Assembly (NCBI GenBank): GCA_036262835.1
Contig: DATAID010000105.1
Location: 62,001 to 126,000 of the forward strand
Reading direction: 5' to 3'
DNA length: 64,000 bases
Origin: RBG-16-66-20 sp036262835
Lineage (GTDB): Bacteria; Pseudomonadota; Gammaproteobacteria; Burkholderiales; SG8-39
The position numbers were made by a program, and so were the translations under genes. Of this stretch, positions 40,957 through 51,588 are shown one piece after another; position 1 is the first letter of the stretch, and each line of letters starts with the position of its first letter. Below the pieces are notes generated by a model, which was given only the letters and a program-made list of their open reading frames with translations, had not been told where the DNA came from and ran no database searches.

Positions 40957-40998
40957 ATTCAAACGTTCGTTTGAATCCTTACGTTCGTTTGAATCCTT
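40957..40998 (+). promoter_or_regulatory. PsrA-type operator with tandem 18-bp repeat
   Basis: ATTCAAACG-TT-CGTTTGAAT (40957-40976) is a near-perfect 20-bp palindrome that contains the CAAAC-N4-GTTTG pattern known for PsrA-type TetR repressors. From 40963 an 18-base unit (ACGTTCGTTTGAATCCTT) is repeated exactly at 40981-40998, which adds a second half-site. It lies 12 bases before the regulator's start. Confidence 0.75.
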
Positions 40999-41009
40999 GG
41001 ATCCCCGCC

Positions 41010-41690
41010 ATGACCCTGCGCGCGCTCAAGCCACCGCACGAAACCCGTACCCGCATCCTCGATGCCGCCGAGGAGCTTTTCATGCAGCACGGCTTTGAAG
41101 GCACCTCCATGCGGCTGCTCACGGCCAAGGCGGGCGCGAACCTCGCCGCGGTCAACTACCACTTCGGCTCGAAGAACGCGCTCATCGAGGCGGTCTTCCG
41201 CCGGCGGCTCGATCCGATGAATGCAGCGCGCATCGCCGAGCTCGAGCGCCTGGAGAAAGACGCCGGCGGGCGGCCGCTCACGGCCGAGGCCATCATCCGC
41301 GCCTTCATCGGCGCGAGCCTGCGCATGATCGAGGACACGAAGAGCGGAGGGCGCAACTTCATTCGCCTGCTCGGCCGCACGTACACCGACCCGCAAAAGC
41401 CGATCCGCGCGCTGATCGGGCAGCTCTACGCGCCGGCGATGGAGCGCTTCAAGGCCGCTTTCGTGCGCGCCCTGCCGCAGATGCCCGCGGAAGAACTGGT
41501 CTGGCGCATGCACTTCATGTTCGGCACGCTCGCCTACACGCTCGCCGCGACCGACACCGTGCAGTTGATCGCCGGCTGCAAGCCGGAGGACCGCTACGAC
41601 GCTCGTTTGCTGGAATCGCGCCTCGCCGCGTTCCTGCTCGCAGGTCTGAGGGCGCCGCTCCACAACATCGACGTCAAGAAAGCCGCCTAG
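41010..41690 (+). CDS. TetR-family regulator, PsrA-like
   Basis: 226 residues. The N-terminal helix-turn-helix (about residues 13-60) reads TRTRILDAAEELFMQHGFEG and continues to NYHFGSKNALIEAVF. The C-terminal domain resembles that of PsrA, which binds long-chain fatty acids or acyl-CoA. Directly downstream lie fadE, a thiolase, a fadJ-like gene and a thioesterase, and the palindrome upstream fits PsrA sites, so it is probably an acyl-responsive repressor of this operon. The frame extends upstream to 40971, but the ATG at 41010 starts a normal N-terminus. Confidence 0.85.
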   Translation: MTLRALKPPHETRTRILDAAEELFMQHGFEGTSMRLLTAKAGANLAAVNYHFGSKNALIEAVFRRRLDPMNAARIAELERLEKDAGGRPLTAEAIIRAFIGASLRMIEDTKSGGRNFIRLLGRTYTDPQKPIRALIGQLYAPAMERFKAAFVRALPQMPAEELVWRMHFMFGTLAYTLAATDTVQLIAGCKPEDRYDARLLESRLAAFLLAGLRAPLHNIDVKKAA

Positions 41691-41720
41691 GCAAAGTTCG
41701 GCCAACCCGGGGGAGAAGTC

Positions 41721-44213
41721 ATGCTTGCCATTGCTTCGTTCATCGTCGCCGCGATCGCGATCTTCCTGCTGCTCGCGTTCTTCCAGTCGCCGCTCCAGCT
41801 CTGGTCGGTCGGCGCGGGCGCGTACCTCGTCACGCTCTCGATCGCCTATCAGTGGTCGGCGACGACGAACGCGGTCGTGTTCGGCATCTTCGCCGTTCTC
41901 GCCGCGATCCTGAATGTCGGCGTGCTGAGGAGAGCGGTGATCTCGAACCGCGTGCTCGCCATCTTCCGGCGGATCCTCCCCGACATGACGCAGACCGAGA
42001 AGGACGCGATCGACGCCGGCACCGTTTGGTGGGACGCGGACCTCTTCTCCGGCAAGCCCGACTGGACCAAGCTGCTCGCCATTCCGGCGCCCAGGCTCAG
42101 CGCCGAGGAGCAGGCGTTCCTCGACGGCCCCTGCGAGGAGGTCTGCGCGATGGCGAACGACTGGGAGATCACCCACGAGCGCTACGACCTGCCGCCGAAG
42201 CTCTGGCAATACGTCAAGGACAAGGGCTTCCTCGGCATGATCATCCCGAAGAAGTACGGCGGGCTCGGCTTCTCGGCGCTCGCGCATTCCGCCGTGGTGA
42301 TGAAGCTCTCGACGCGGTCGAATGCGCTTGCCGTGACCGTGATGGTGCCCAATTCGCTCGGGCCGGGCGAGCTGCTGCTTCACTACGGAACGGAGGAGCA
42401 GAAAAACCACTACCTGCCCCGTCTCGCCAAGGGCCAGGAAGTGCCCTGCTTTGCGCTGACGAGCCCCGAGGCGGGCTCGGACGCGGCCTCCATCCCGGAC
42501 TTCGGCGTCGTCTGCAAGGGCACCTTCCAGGGCAAGGAAGTGCTCGGCATGCGCGTCACCTGGGACAAGCGCTACATCACGCTCGGGCCGGTCGCGACGC
42601 TGCTCGGCCTCGCCTTCCGGCTCTACGACCCCGAGCACCTGCTCGGCGACAAGGAAGACCTCGGCATCACCTGCGCCCTCGTCCCCACGAACCATCCGGG
42701 CGTGAACATCGGCCGCCGGCACCTGCCGCTCAACGCCGTGTTCCAGAACGGGCCGAACTCGGGCAAGGAGGTCTTCATGCCGCTCGACTGGATCATCGGC
42801 GGCAGGGAGTACGCGGGCAAGGGCTGGATGATGCTGATGGGCTGCCTCGCCGCGGGCCGCTCGATCTCGCTGCCGACCTCGTCAGTCGGCGGCGCCAAGG
42901 CGCTCGCGCGCCTCACCGGGGCCTACTCGCGCGTGCGCGTTCAGTTCAAGACGCCGATCGGCAAGCTGGAGGGCGTCGAAGAAGCGCTCGGCCGCATCGC
43001 CGCCAACACCTACATGATGGACGCCTGCCGCATCATGACCGCGGGCGCGGTGGACCTGGGCGAAAAGCCGGCGGTGATCTCGGCGATCGCCAAGTACCAC
43101 ATGACCGAAAGAGCGCGGCACATCGTCAACGACGCGATGGATATCCACGGCGGCAAGGGCATCTGCCTCGGCCCCAACAACTGGGTTGGCCGCGGCTATC
43201 AGGTGCTCCCGGTCGGGATCACCGTGGAGGGCGCGAACATCCTCACGCGGACCCTCATCATCTTCGGCCAGGGCGCGATCCGCTGTCATCCGTACGTGCT
43301 GCGCGAGATGCGCGCGGCGAAGGAGATGCAGGGCGCGGCCGCCGAGATCGAGTTCGACGACGCGTTCACCTCGCACATCGGCCATACGCTTTCGAACGGC
43401 GTGCGCGCCTTCATCCACGGCATCACGAGCTCGCGCTTGGGACAGACGCCCCGGAACGGGGCGCCCGAGACGCGGCACTACTATCGCTTCACCTCGCGCC
43501 TCGCGGCCGCCTTCGCGTTCCTCGCGGATGTGTCGATGCTGGCGATGGGCGGGGCGCTGAAGAGGAAGGAAAAGATCTCGGGGCGCCTGGGCGACGTGCT
43601 CTCGATGCTCTATCTCGTCTCGGCGACGCTCAAGCACTACGAGGACCAGGGCCGGCAAAAGGAGGACCTGCCGATGATCCGCTGGGTCGTGCGCGACCTG
43701 CTCTATCACGCGCAGGAGGCGATCGACGGCATCCTTTCCAACTTCCCGGTGAAGAGCGTGGCGACGCTTCTGCGCTGGACGATCTTCCCGCTCGGCATGT
43801 CGTTCCGGCCGCCGCTCGATGCGCGCAACCGCGAGAGCGCGAAGGTCCTGCTCGAGCCCGGCGCAACGCGCGACCGGCTCACCGCCGGCATGTACCTTCC
43901 GAAGGGCGAGACCGATCCGACGGCGGCGGTCGAGGCCGCCTTTGTCGCCACGATCGCGTGCGAGCCGATCGACGAGAAGCTGCGCAAGGCCGTGAAGAAA
44001 GGAAAAATGGTCCCGCAGCCCGGCGTCGATCTGGGCTCGCTGGGCTTGAAGCACCAGATCATTTCCGCCGACGAGCTCGCGCAGTGGCAGAAGAAGGAAG
44101 CGCTGCGCAAGAGCGTCATCAAGGTCGACGACTTCCCGCAGGATTTCGGCCGCGCCGAGATCCTGCAGAAGCTCGGCGACGAGAAGCTCCCTCACGCGGT
44201 CAAGGTGGCCTGA
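41721..44213 (+). CDS. fadE: FadE-type acyl-CoA dehydrogenase
   Basis: First step of fatty-acid beta-oxidation. The protein has 830 residues, the long form typical of FadE, with two N-terminal hydrophobic segments (about residues 3-25 and 30-70) that anchor it in the membrane. The dehydrogenase core includes MIIPKKYGGLGFSALAHS, ALTSPEAGSDAASIPDFG and MDIHGGKGICLGPNN, and a FadE-specific C-terminal domain follows. It lies 30 bases after the regulator and one base before the thiolase. Confidence 0.95.
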   Translation: MLAIASFIVAAIAIFLLLAFFQSPLQLWSVGAGAYLVTLSIAYQWSATTNAVVFGIFAVLAAILNVGVLRRAVISNRVLAIFRRILPDMTQTEKDAIDAGTVWWDADLFSGKPDWTKLLAIPAPRLSAEEQAFLDGPCEEVCAMANDWEITHERYDLPPKLWQYVKDKGFLGMIIPKKYGGLGFSALAHSAVVMKLSTRSNALAVTVMVPNSLGPGELLLHYGTEEQKNHYLPRLAKGQEVPCFALTSPEAGSDAASIPDFGVVCKGTFQGKEVLGMRVTWDKRYITLGPVATLLGLAFRLYDPEHLLGDKEDLGITCALVPTNHPGVNIGRRHLPLNAVFQNGPNSGKEVFMPLDWIIGGREYAGKGWMMLMGCLAAGRSISLPTSSVGGAKALARLTGAYSRVRVQFKTPIGKLEGVEEALGRIAANTYMMDACRIMTAGAVDLGEKPAVISAIAKYHMTERARHIVNDAMDIHGGKGICLGPNNWVGRGYQVLPVGITVEGANILTRTLIIFGQGAIRCHPYVLREMRAAKEMQGAAAEIEFDDAFTSHIGHTLSNGVRAFIHGITSSRLGQTPRNGAPETRHYYRFTSRLAAAFAFLADVSMLAMGGALKRKEKISGRLGDVLSMLYLVSATLKHYEDQGRQKEDLPMIRWVVRDLLYHAQEAIDGILSNFPVKSVATLLRWTIFPLGMSFRPPLDARNRESAKVLLEPGATRDRLTAGMYLPKGETDPTAAVEAAFVATIACEPIDEKLRKAVKKGKMVPQPGVDLGSLGLKHQIISADELAQWQKKEALRKSVIKVDDFPQDFGRAEILQKLGDEKLPHAVKVA

Positions 44214-44214
44214 C

Positions 44215-45525
44215 ATGAGCGCGAAGCCCCTCAGTGCTCCCGTCTACGTGATCGACGGGGCGCGCTCGCCCTTTCTCAAATCGAAGAACCGTCCCGGGCC
44301 GTTTTCCGCCGGCGACCTCGCGACGCAGGCGGGAAAGACGCTGCTCGCGCGCCAGAAGTTCGCGCCGACCGACCTCGACGAAGTGATTCTCGGCTGCGCA
44401 GCGCCCTCGGTCGACGAAGTGAACATCGGCAGAGTCGCGGCGCTGCGCATGGGCTGTGGCGAGAAGGTCCCGGGCTGGACCGTGATGCGCAACTGCGCCT
44501 CGGGCATGCAGGCGCTCGATTCGGGCGTCAACAACATCCTCGCCGGGCGCTCGAATCTCGTGCTCGCGGGCGGCGTGGATGCGCTTTCGCGCGCGCCGCT
44601 CCTTTATAACGACAGGATGGTGAACTGGTTTTCGGATTTCGCTACAAAAAGAAGTACGGGAGAAAAAGCAAATCAATTCCTCAAACTTCCCTTTGGCGCC
44701 CTGCTCAATCCCGTCATCGGCATCATGAAGGGCCTCACCGACCCGATGGTCGGCCTCCTCATGGGACAGACCGCGGAGAATCTCGCGCATCGGTTCGGCA
44801 TCTCGCGCCGGCAGATGGACGAGTACTCCGTTCGCTCGCACCAGCGCGTCGTGCGCGCACAGGAAGACGGCACGCTCGCCCCCGGCGGGGGCGAAGTCGA
44901 GGCGCTCTACGACGCGAAGGGCAACACCTACGGACTAGACGACGGCGTGCGCAAGGACGCCTCCCTGCCCAACCTCGCCAAGCTGAAGCCGTTTTTCGAC
45001 CGGAAGTACGGGAACGTCACGCCAGGCAACAGCTCCCAGATCACCGACGGCGCGGCCTGGTTGATTCTCGCCTCCGAAGAGGCCGTGAAGAAACACAACC
45101 TCAACCCGATGGGCATGATCCTCGATTCGCAATGGGCGGGTCTCGACCCGGCGCAGATGGGGCTCGGGCCGGTGCACGCCGCAACGCCGATCCTGAAGCG
45201 AAACGGCCTCAAGCTCGACAGCCTCGATTACTGGGAGATCAACGAGGCCTTCGCCGCGCAGGTGCTGGGCTGCCTCGCCGCATGGAAGGACGACAGGTAC
45301 TGCAAAGAGCAACTGGATCTGCCGTCCGCCCTCGGAGAACTGGATCAGGACAAATTGAACGTCGACGGCGGCGCCGTCGCGCTTGGCCATCCCGTGGGCG
45401 CCTCGGGCGCACGCATCGTGCTGCACATGCTGAAGCTGCTGAAAAAAAAGAACGCGAAAAAGGGCATGGCGTCGATCTGCATCGGCGGCGGCCTCGGCGG
45501 CGCGATGCTTCTCGAGGCGGCGTGA
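44215..45525 (+). CDS. Acetyl-CoA C-acyltransferase (FadI-like thiolase)
   Basis: Last step of beta-oxidation: thiolytic cleavage of 3-ketoacyl-CoA. The 436-residue protein has the nucleophilic cysteine in MRNCASGMQALDSG (Cys94), the catalytic histidine in GHPVGASGARIV and the second cysteine in CIGGGLGGAM. Its length and the insert around residues 140-160 fit the FadI group that pairs with FadJ, not the shorter FadA. The stretch near 44640-44700 is clearly more AT-rich than its surroundings. It is spaced one base from both neighbours. Confidence 0.92.
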   Translation: MSAKPLSAPVYVIDGARSPFLKSKNRPGPFSAGDLATQAGKTLLARQKFAPTDLDEVILGCAAPSVDEVNIGRVAALRMGCGEKVPGWTVMRNCASGMQALDSGVNNILAGRSNLVLAGGVDALSRAPLLYNDRMVNWFSDFATKRSTGEKANQFLKLPFGALLNPVIGIMKGLTDPMVGLLMGQTAENLAHRFGISRRQMDEYSVRSHQRVVRAQEDGTLAPGGGEVEALYDAKGNTYGLDDGVRKDASLPNLAKLKPFFDRKYGNVTPGNSSQITDGAAWLILASEEAVKKHNLNPMGMILDSQWAGLDPAQMGLGPVHAATPILKRNGLKLDSLDYWEINEAFAAQVLGCLAAWKDDRYCKEQLDLPSALGELDQDKLNVDGGAVALGHPVGASGARIVLHMLKLLKKKNAKKGMASICIGGGLGGAMLLEAA

Positions 45526-45526
45526 C

Positions 45527-47476
45527 ATGGACCGGGCAAAAGCCATCCTCAAGCACTGGCGCCCCGAAAGAGACGCCGACGGTCTCGTCTGGCTGACCTT
45601 CGACAAACAGGGCGAATCGGCCAACACGTTCTCCAAGGACGCGCTGCACGAGCTTTCCCTCGCGCTCGACGAGATCGCCGGCGCGAAGCCCCGGGGTCTC
45701 GTCATCCGCTCGGCGAAGGACAGCTTCATCGCCGGCGCGGACGTCGAGGAGTTCACGCGCTTCCAATCGCCCGAGGAGGCGCTCGCCTTCGTGCGCCTGG
45801 GCTGGGACGTGTTCCAGAAACTGCACGACCTGCCCTTCCCCACCACGGCGATGGTGAACGGCTACTGCATGGGCGGCGGCTTCGAGCTCTCGCTCGCCTG
45901 CAAGTACCGCGTCGCGCTCGACGATCCCAAAACGCGCTTTGCTTTCCCCGAAGTCATGCTCGGCATCCTGCCTGCCTGGCACGGCGTGCAATGGCTGCCC
46001 AAGGTAGTGGGACCCGTTGCGGCGATGGACCTGCTGCTGACCGGAAAGGCCGTGGATGCCAAGCGCGCTAAGCGCATGGGCCTGGTCGACCAGGCAGTGC
46101 CGCTCCGGATCCTCGAGAACACCGCTCGCATGGTGACGCTCGAGGCGCCGGCGAAGCGTGAGCTGCCGCTCCTGCAGAAGCTCCTGCTTTCCTTCAAGGG
46201 CATTGTCGTTTCCCAGGCCCGCAAGCAGGTGGCGAAAAAGGCGCGCCGAGAGCACTACCCGGCGCCCTACGCGATCCTGGATCTTTGGCAGAAGTACGAC
46301 GGCGACCCCTTCGTCAACCCCGAGGATCCGTCCTGCTCGATCAAGGCGCTCTTCGCGCATCCGACGACCCGCAACCTGATCCGGATCTTCTTCCTGCAGG
46401 AGAAGATGAAGGGCCTGGCGAAGGGCGTCGACTTCAAGGCCGAGCACGTGCACGTGGTCGGCGCCGGGGTGATGGGCGGCGACATCGCCGCGATCTGCGC
46501 GATGCGCGGGATCACCGTGACGTTGCAGGACACCTCGCCCGAGCGCATCGCGCCCGCGGTGAAGCGCGCGGCGAAGCTCTTCTCGCGACGCCTGCGCGAC
46601 GCGAAGCGCGAGCGCGACGCCATGGACCGGCTGATCCCCGACGTCTCCGGCGCCGGCGCGGGCCGCGCCGATGTCATCATCGAGGCGATCTTCGAGGACC
46701 TGAAAGCCAAGCGCGAGCTCTTCGCGAAGCTGGAAGCCATGGCCAGGCCCGATGCCGTCATCGCCTCGAACACTTCGAGCCTAAAGCTCGCCGACATCGC
46801 CGAGGGCTTCAGGGATCCGTCGCGCCTCGTGGGGATTCATTTCTTCAACCCGGTTCCCCAAATGATGCTGGTGGAAGTTGTTTCTTCAGAAAAGACAAAA
46901 AAGGAATTCGCCCAGTGGGCCACGGCATTCGTCCGCCAGATCGACAAGCTGCCGCTGCCGGTGAAGGACTCGCCGGGCTTCCTCGTCAACCGCGTGCTCG
47001 GACCCTACATGCAAAACGCGTTCCGCATGCTCGATGAAGGCCAGAAGCCCGAGACGATCGACGCGGCGATGGAGGCCTTCGGCATGCCGATGGGCCCGAT
47101 CGAGCTCGCCGACACGGTCGGCCTCGACATCTGCCTCCACGCGGGCAAGCAGCTCGCGAAGAAGCGTGCGCACGACAGCGATCCCGAGGCCCCGCAGATC
47201 CTGCTGAACAAGGTCGCCTTGGGACAGCTCGGCCGCAAGACCGGCCAGGGGATCTACCGGTGGGAGAAGGACAAGCCCGTGAAGGGCCAGCCCGGCACCT
47301 ACGACAAGGCGCTCATCGACTCGCTGATCGAGCCGTACCTCACGGAAGCAAAAGCGGTGCTCGCCGAAGGCATCGTTCCTGACGCGGAGCTGATCGACGC
47401 CGGCCTCATCTTCGGCACCGGCTTCGCGCCCTTCCGCGGCGGGCCGCTCCACTACCTTTCCGAGCGCAAGCGCTGA
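45527..47476 (+). CDS. FadJ/FadB-like enoyl-CoA hydratase / 3-hydroxyacyl-CoA dehydrogenase
   Basis: Bifunctional beta-oxidation enzyme of 649 residues. The N-terminal crotonase part has SFIAGADVEEF and both catalytic glutamates, in MGGGFELSLACKY and FAFPEVMLGILPAWHG. The NAD-binding part starts HVVGAGVMGGDIAAI at about residue 310, with IHFFNPVPQMMLVEVV holding the catalytic histidine. It is somewhat shorter than E. coli FadB or FadJ. It probably forms a complex with the thiolase encoded one base upstream. Confidence 0.92.
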   Translation: MDRAKAILKHWRPERDADGLVWLTFDKQGESANTFSKDALHELSLALDEIAGAKPRGLVIRSAKDSFIAGADVEEFTRFQSPEEALAFVRLGWDVFQKLHDLPFPTTAMVNGYCMGGGFELSLACKYRVALDDPKTRFAFPEVMLGILPAWHGVQWLPKVVGPVAAMDLLLTGKAVDAKRAKRMGLVDQAVPLRILENTARMVTLEAPAKRELPLLQKLLLSFKGIVVSQARKQVAKKARREHYPAPYAILDLWQKYDGDPFVNPEDPSCSIKALFAHPTTRNLIRIFFLQEKMKGLAKGVDFKAEHVHVVGAGVMGGDIAAICAMRGITVTLQDTSPERIAPAVKRAAKLFSRRLRDAKRERDAMDRLIPDVSGAGAGRADVIIEAIFEDLKAKRELFAKLEAMARPDAVIASNTSSLKLADIAEGFRDPSRLVGIHFFNPVPQMMLVEVVSSEKTKKEFAQWATAFVRQIDKLPLPVKDSPGFLVNRVLGPYMQNAFRMLDEGQKPETIDAAMEAFGMPMGPIELADTVGLDICLHAGKQLAKKRAHDSDPEAPQILLNKVALGQLGRKTGQGIYRWEKDKPVKGQPGTYDKALIDSLIEPYLTEAKAVLAEGIVPDAELIDAGLIFGTGFAPFRGGPLHYLSERKR

Positions 47477-47477
47477 T

Positions 47478-47897
47478 ATGGCGGGCAAGGCGTCCGCCCA
47501 GCCGCCCGGGCTCGCGCTGCCCGCGGGCAAGCTGCCCGCGCTGCGCGTGGTGCCGATGCCGGCCGACTCGAACCAGAACGGCGACATCTTCGGCGGCTGG
47601 ATCATGGCGCAGGTCGACGTCGCGGGCGGCACGGTCGCGAGCCGCCTCGCGCGCGGGCGCGTCGCCACGGTCGCCGTCAACTCCTTCACGTTCAAGACGC
47701 CGGTGCAGATCGGCGACGTGCTCTCGCTCTACGCCGACGTCGTTCGCATCGGCAACACCTCGATCACGGTCGACGTGCAGGTCTACGCCGAGCGCGGGCG
47801 CGAGGACACGAAGGTCGTCAAGGTGACGGAGGCGACGCTCACCTACGTCGCGATCGACGCCGAAGGCCGGCCAAGGTCGGTTCCGAAAAGCCGCTAG
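47478..47897 (+). CDS. Acyl-CoA thioesterase, hotdog fold (YciA-like)
   Basis: 139 residues. MPADSNQNGDIFGGWIMAQVD is the YciA/acyl-CoA hydrolase signature, with the catalytic aspartate in NGDIFGG, and VNSFTFKTPVQIGDVLSLY is a second conserved block. It hydrolyses acyl-CoA to free CoA, perhaps to relieve CoA depletion in beta-oxidation. It is the last gene of the operon, one base after the fadJ-like gene, and its end overlaps the convergent marC-like gene by four bases. Confidence 0.85.
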   Translation: MAGKASAQPPGLALPAGKLPALRVVPMPADSNQNGDIFGGWIMAQVDVAGGTVASRLARGRVATVAVNSFTFKTPVQIGDVLSLYADVVRIGNTSITVDVQVYAERGREDTKVVKVTEATLTYVAIDAEGRPRSVPKSR

Positions 47898-48532
47898 GCG
47901 AGGCCCGGAAAGAGCTGCTTCAGGCCCTCGGCCATCGTCTGGATGGCGAGCGCGGCGAGCAGCAGGCCGAGAATCCGCGTCGCGACGTTCAGGCCGGTCG
48001 TGCTCATGGCAGCGCCGATCCATTCGGCGAGCGAGAGCGTGACCCAGGTGAGCGCGCAGACGAGCGCCACGCAGGCGATGACACCGAAATAGTGCACGGC
48101 GCCGCCCGATTGCGCGGCGATGATGGTCGTGCTGATCGCCCCGGGGCCGGCAAGAAGCGGCACCGCGAGCGGAACGACGCCCGTGACTTCGCCGGATTCG
48201 ACCTCCTTCGCCTCTTCTTCCGACTGGCGCACGCCGCCCGCCTCCGCGTTAAGCATCGCGAGCGACATGAGCAGCAGCACGAGGCCCCCGCCCACGCGAA
48301 ACGCATCGAGGCTCGCGCCGAAGGCGACGAGCAGCCGCTCGCCGAAGAGCGCCGAGCCGGCGAGCACGGCGAACACGGTGATGGTGGCGACCCGCGCAAG
48401 CCGGGCGCGCCCGCGCGGCCCGTGCGAGGCGGTCAGCGCGAGAAAAATCGGGACCGCGAGGAACGGATCGAGGACAGCGGTCAGCGTGACGAGGAAGCGG
48501 AGGTACTCGCCGAGCGGGGCGAGCCCGTCCAT
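47894..48532 (-). CDS. MarC-family integral membrane protein
   Basis: 212 residues with about six membrane segments. The opening EYLRFLVTLTAVLDPFLAVPIFLALTAS is split around the family's DP motif, and PLAVPLLAGPGAISTTI is the other conserved block. MarC proteins are widespread and their transported substrate, if any, is unknown; the old link to multiple antibiotic resistance was not borne out. It is preceded by the GST gene four bases away and ends against the thioesterase. Confidence 0.85.
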   Translation of the reverse strand: MDGLAPLGEYLRFLVTLTAVLDPFLAVPIFLALTASHGPRGRARLARVATITVFAVLAGSALFGERLLVAFGASLDAFRVGGGLVLLLMSLAMLNAEAGGVRQSEEEAKEVESGEVTGVVPLAVPLLAGPGAISTTIIAAQSGGAVHYFGVIACVALVCALTWVTLSLAEWIGAAMSTTGLNVATRILGLLLAALAIQTMAEGLKQLFPGLA

Positions 48533-48536
48533 CGCG

Positions 48537-49190
48537 TCACTTCCGCGCCGCCGCGAGCGCTTCCTGCGCCGCCTTGCGGTCGGCGTTCACTTTCGCGAAC
48601 GCCGGGCGCTCTCCGAGCATCTTCAGGTACGGCTTCACCTGAGGCACCCCGTCGAGGAAGTCGCGGCCGAAGCCGAGCTTGCCGACGAGCGATATCAGCG
48701 GCAGGTGAACGGCCGCGGCGCAGTCGGCCACCGTAAGCTCCTTGCCGGCGATGAACGGATCGAACCTGGCGAGCGACTTGAACGCGCGCACGCCCTTGGC
48801 GATGTCGCGCTCGACCGAGGCCTTGGTGTCGTCCGAGAACTTGCCGCCGAAGAAGAGCCCGCCATACATGCGGCGCACGACGAGCTCCATGTGCAGCTCC
48901 ATCACGGTGACGAGCTCGCGCACCTTGGCGCGCTCGAGCGGATCCTTCGGCAGGAGTGGCTTCTGCGGATAGGCGTCCTCGAGGTATTCCAGGATCACCT
49001 CGGACTCGCACAGGCGAGCGCCGTCGACCTGCAGGTAAGGCACCTTGCCCATTGGGCTCAGCGCAAGGTACTCGGGCTTCTGCGACGGATGCACGCCCGC
49101 ATCTTCCTCGAAGGGCACGCCCTTCTCCATGAGCGCGAGGCGCACCTTGTTGTGGTAGTTGCTGAGCTGGAAGCCGCAGAGCTTGAGCAT
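48537..49190 (-). CDS. Glutathione S-transferase family protein
   Basis: 217 residues with a thioredoxin-like N-terminal domain (MLKLCGFQLSNYHNKVRLAL, then GKVPYLQVDGARLCESEVIL with the cis-proline and ES motif) and a helical C-terminal domain. The serine in QLSNYHNK is the likely glutathione-activating residue. The substrate is unknown. The ATG at 49190 follows the acyl-CoA dehydrogenase stop by 20 bases, so the two are probably cotranscribed. Confidence 0.85.
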   Translation of the reverse strand: MLKLCGFQLSNYHNKVRLALMEKGVPFEEDAGVHPSQKPEYLALSPMGKVPYLQVDGARLCESEVILEYLEDAYPQKPLLPKDPLERAKVRELVTVMELHMELVVRRMYGGLFFGGKFSDDTKASVERDIAKGVRAFKSLARFDPFIAGKELTVADCAAAVHLPLISLVGKLGFGRDFLDGVPQVKPYLKMLGERPAFAKVNADRKAAQEALAAARK

Positions 49191-49210
49191 GTCGCTTCGT
49201 CCTCTTTGTT

Positions 49211-50458
<1,248 letters not shown>

Positions 50459-50468
50459 CGCTTCTCTC

Positions 50469-51539
50469 CTAGGCTGCCCGTTTCAGAATTTGTTCGACCT
50501 GCTTCCACGCGAGCTCGGCCATGAGGCGCGCGCGGCCGCCCGCTTCCGCGGCATGCGCCGAGGCGGCGGTGCCGTCGACGACGCGCTTGGCGATGCCCTG
50601 CAGGATGGCGGCGATGCGAAACAGGTTGTAGGCCATGTAGTAGTCCCAGACCGACGGCGGCACCGGCTTGCGGCCGAGGCGCCGGCAATAGGCCTCCACA
50701 TACTGCGCTTCGGTCGGAATGCCGAGTTGAGCGTGATCAAGCCCGCTGATCCCGCGGAACTGGCCCGGCGGGATGTGCCAGCTCATGCAGTGGTAGGCGA
50801 AATCCGCCATCGGGTGCCCGAGCGTCGAGAGCTCCCAGTCGAGCACGGCGAGAATTCTCGGCTCGGTCGGATGGAAGATCGTGTTGTCCAGGCGATAGTC
50901 GCCGTGCACGATCGTCGTCTCGTCGCCGGCGGGAATGTTCTTCGGCAGCCACTCGATGAGCCGGTTCATCGCCTCGATCTTCACCGTCTCGGAGGCGAGG
51001 TACTGCTTGGTCCAGCGCCCGATCTGCCGCTCGATGTAGTTGCCCGGCTTGCCGAAATCCTCCAGGCCGATCGCCTTGTAGTCGATCGTATGCAGGAGCG
51101 CGATCACGCGGTTTAGCTCGTCCCAGATCGCCGCGCGCTGGTCCTTCGTCATCCCCGGGAGCGACTGGTCCCAGATCACGCGGCCCTCGACGCAATCCAT
51201 CACGTAGAACGCGGTGCCGATCACCGACTCGTCCTCGCAAAGCACGTACGGCTTCGCCACCGGGAAGCCGGTCCTGTGCAGGGCGCTGATGACCTTGAAC
51301 TCGCGGTCGACCGCGTGCGCCGAGGGCAGGAGCTTGCCCGGGGGCTTGCGCCGCAACGCGTAGCGCTTGCCGCCGGCGCTGATGCGGTAGGTCGGATTCG
51401 ACTGCCCGCCCTTGAACTGCTCGACCTTCATCGGCCCGCGCCAGCCCTCGATGCGGTCCTCGAGGAAGGCCTCGAGGCGCGCCTCGTCGAAGCGATGCTT
51501 CTCGGCGACCGGCTTGACGCCGACGAATTGGTCTGACAT
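50469..51539 (-). CDS. Phosphotransferase (aminoglycoside-phosphotransferase fold), ACAD10/LvaA-like
   Basis: 356 residues with a kinase-like fold. FKGGQSNPTYRISAGGKRYALR is split over the ATP-binding part, and the catalytic loop IVHGDYRLDNTIFH and metal site AVLDWELSTLGHP are intact. Proteins like this next to ACAD10/11-type dehydrogenases phosphorylate 4-hydroxyacyl-CoA, not antibiotics. The ATG at 51539 starts MSDQFVGVKPV; the open frame upstream runs into the divergent cupin gene and is unlikely. It leads the phosphotransferase-ACAD-GST-marC run. Confidence 0.85.
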   Translation of the reverse strand: MSDQFVGVKPVAEKHRFDEARLEAFLEDRIEGWRGPMKVEQFKGGQSNPTYRISAGGKRYALRRKPPGKLLPSAHAVDREFKVISALHRTGFPVAKPYVLCEDESVIGTAFYVMDCVEGRVIWDQSLPGMTKDQRAAIWDELNRVIALLHTIDYKAIGLEDFGKPGNYIERQIGRWTKQYLASETVKIEAMNRLIEWLPKNIPAGDETTIVHGDYRLDNTIFHPTEPRILAVLDWELSTLGHPMADFAYHCMSWHIPPGQFRGISGLDHAQLGIPTEAQYVEAYCRRLGRKPVPPSVWDYYMAYNLFRIAAILQGIAKRVVDGTAASAHAAEAGGRARLMAELAWKQVEQILKRAA

Positions 51540-51588
51540 GGGAGACGGAAGCTTAATATGAAAATGCGCGTAACTGTAGAATTTGGGA

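Noticed and set aside
40963..40998. Possible CRISPR start (two exact 18-bp units)
   Set aside because: Only two adjacent copies without spacers, and they overlap a PsrA-type operator.
41852..44218. 788-codon frame within fadE on the same strand
   Set aside because: It is the +2 frame of fadE, with a low-complexity Arg/His-rich product, while fadE has all family motifs.
44640..44700. AT-rich patch in the thiolase gene as a sign of insertion
   Set aside because: The encoded Lys/Asn-rich stretch lies in a loop that varies in length among FadI-type thiolases, and the frame is intact.
50469..51539. Aminoglycoside resistance phosphotransferase
   Set aside because: The fold is shared, but the pairing with an ACAD10/11-type dehydrogenase points to acyl-CoA metabolism.
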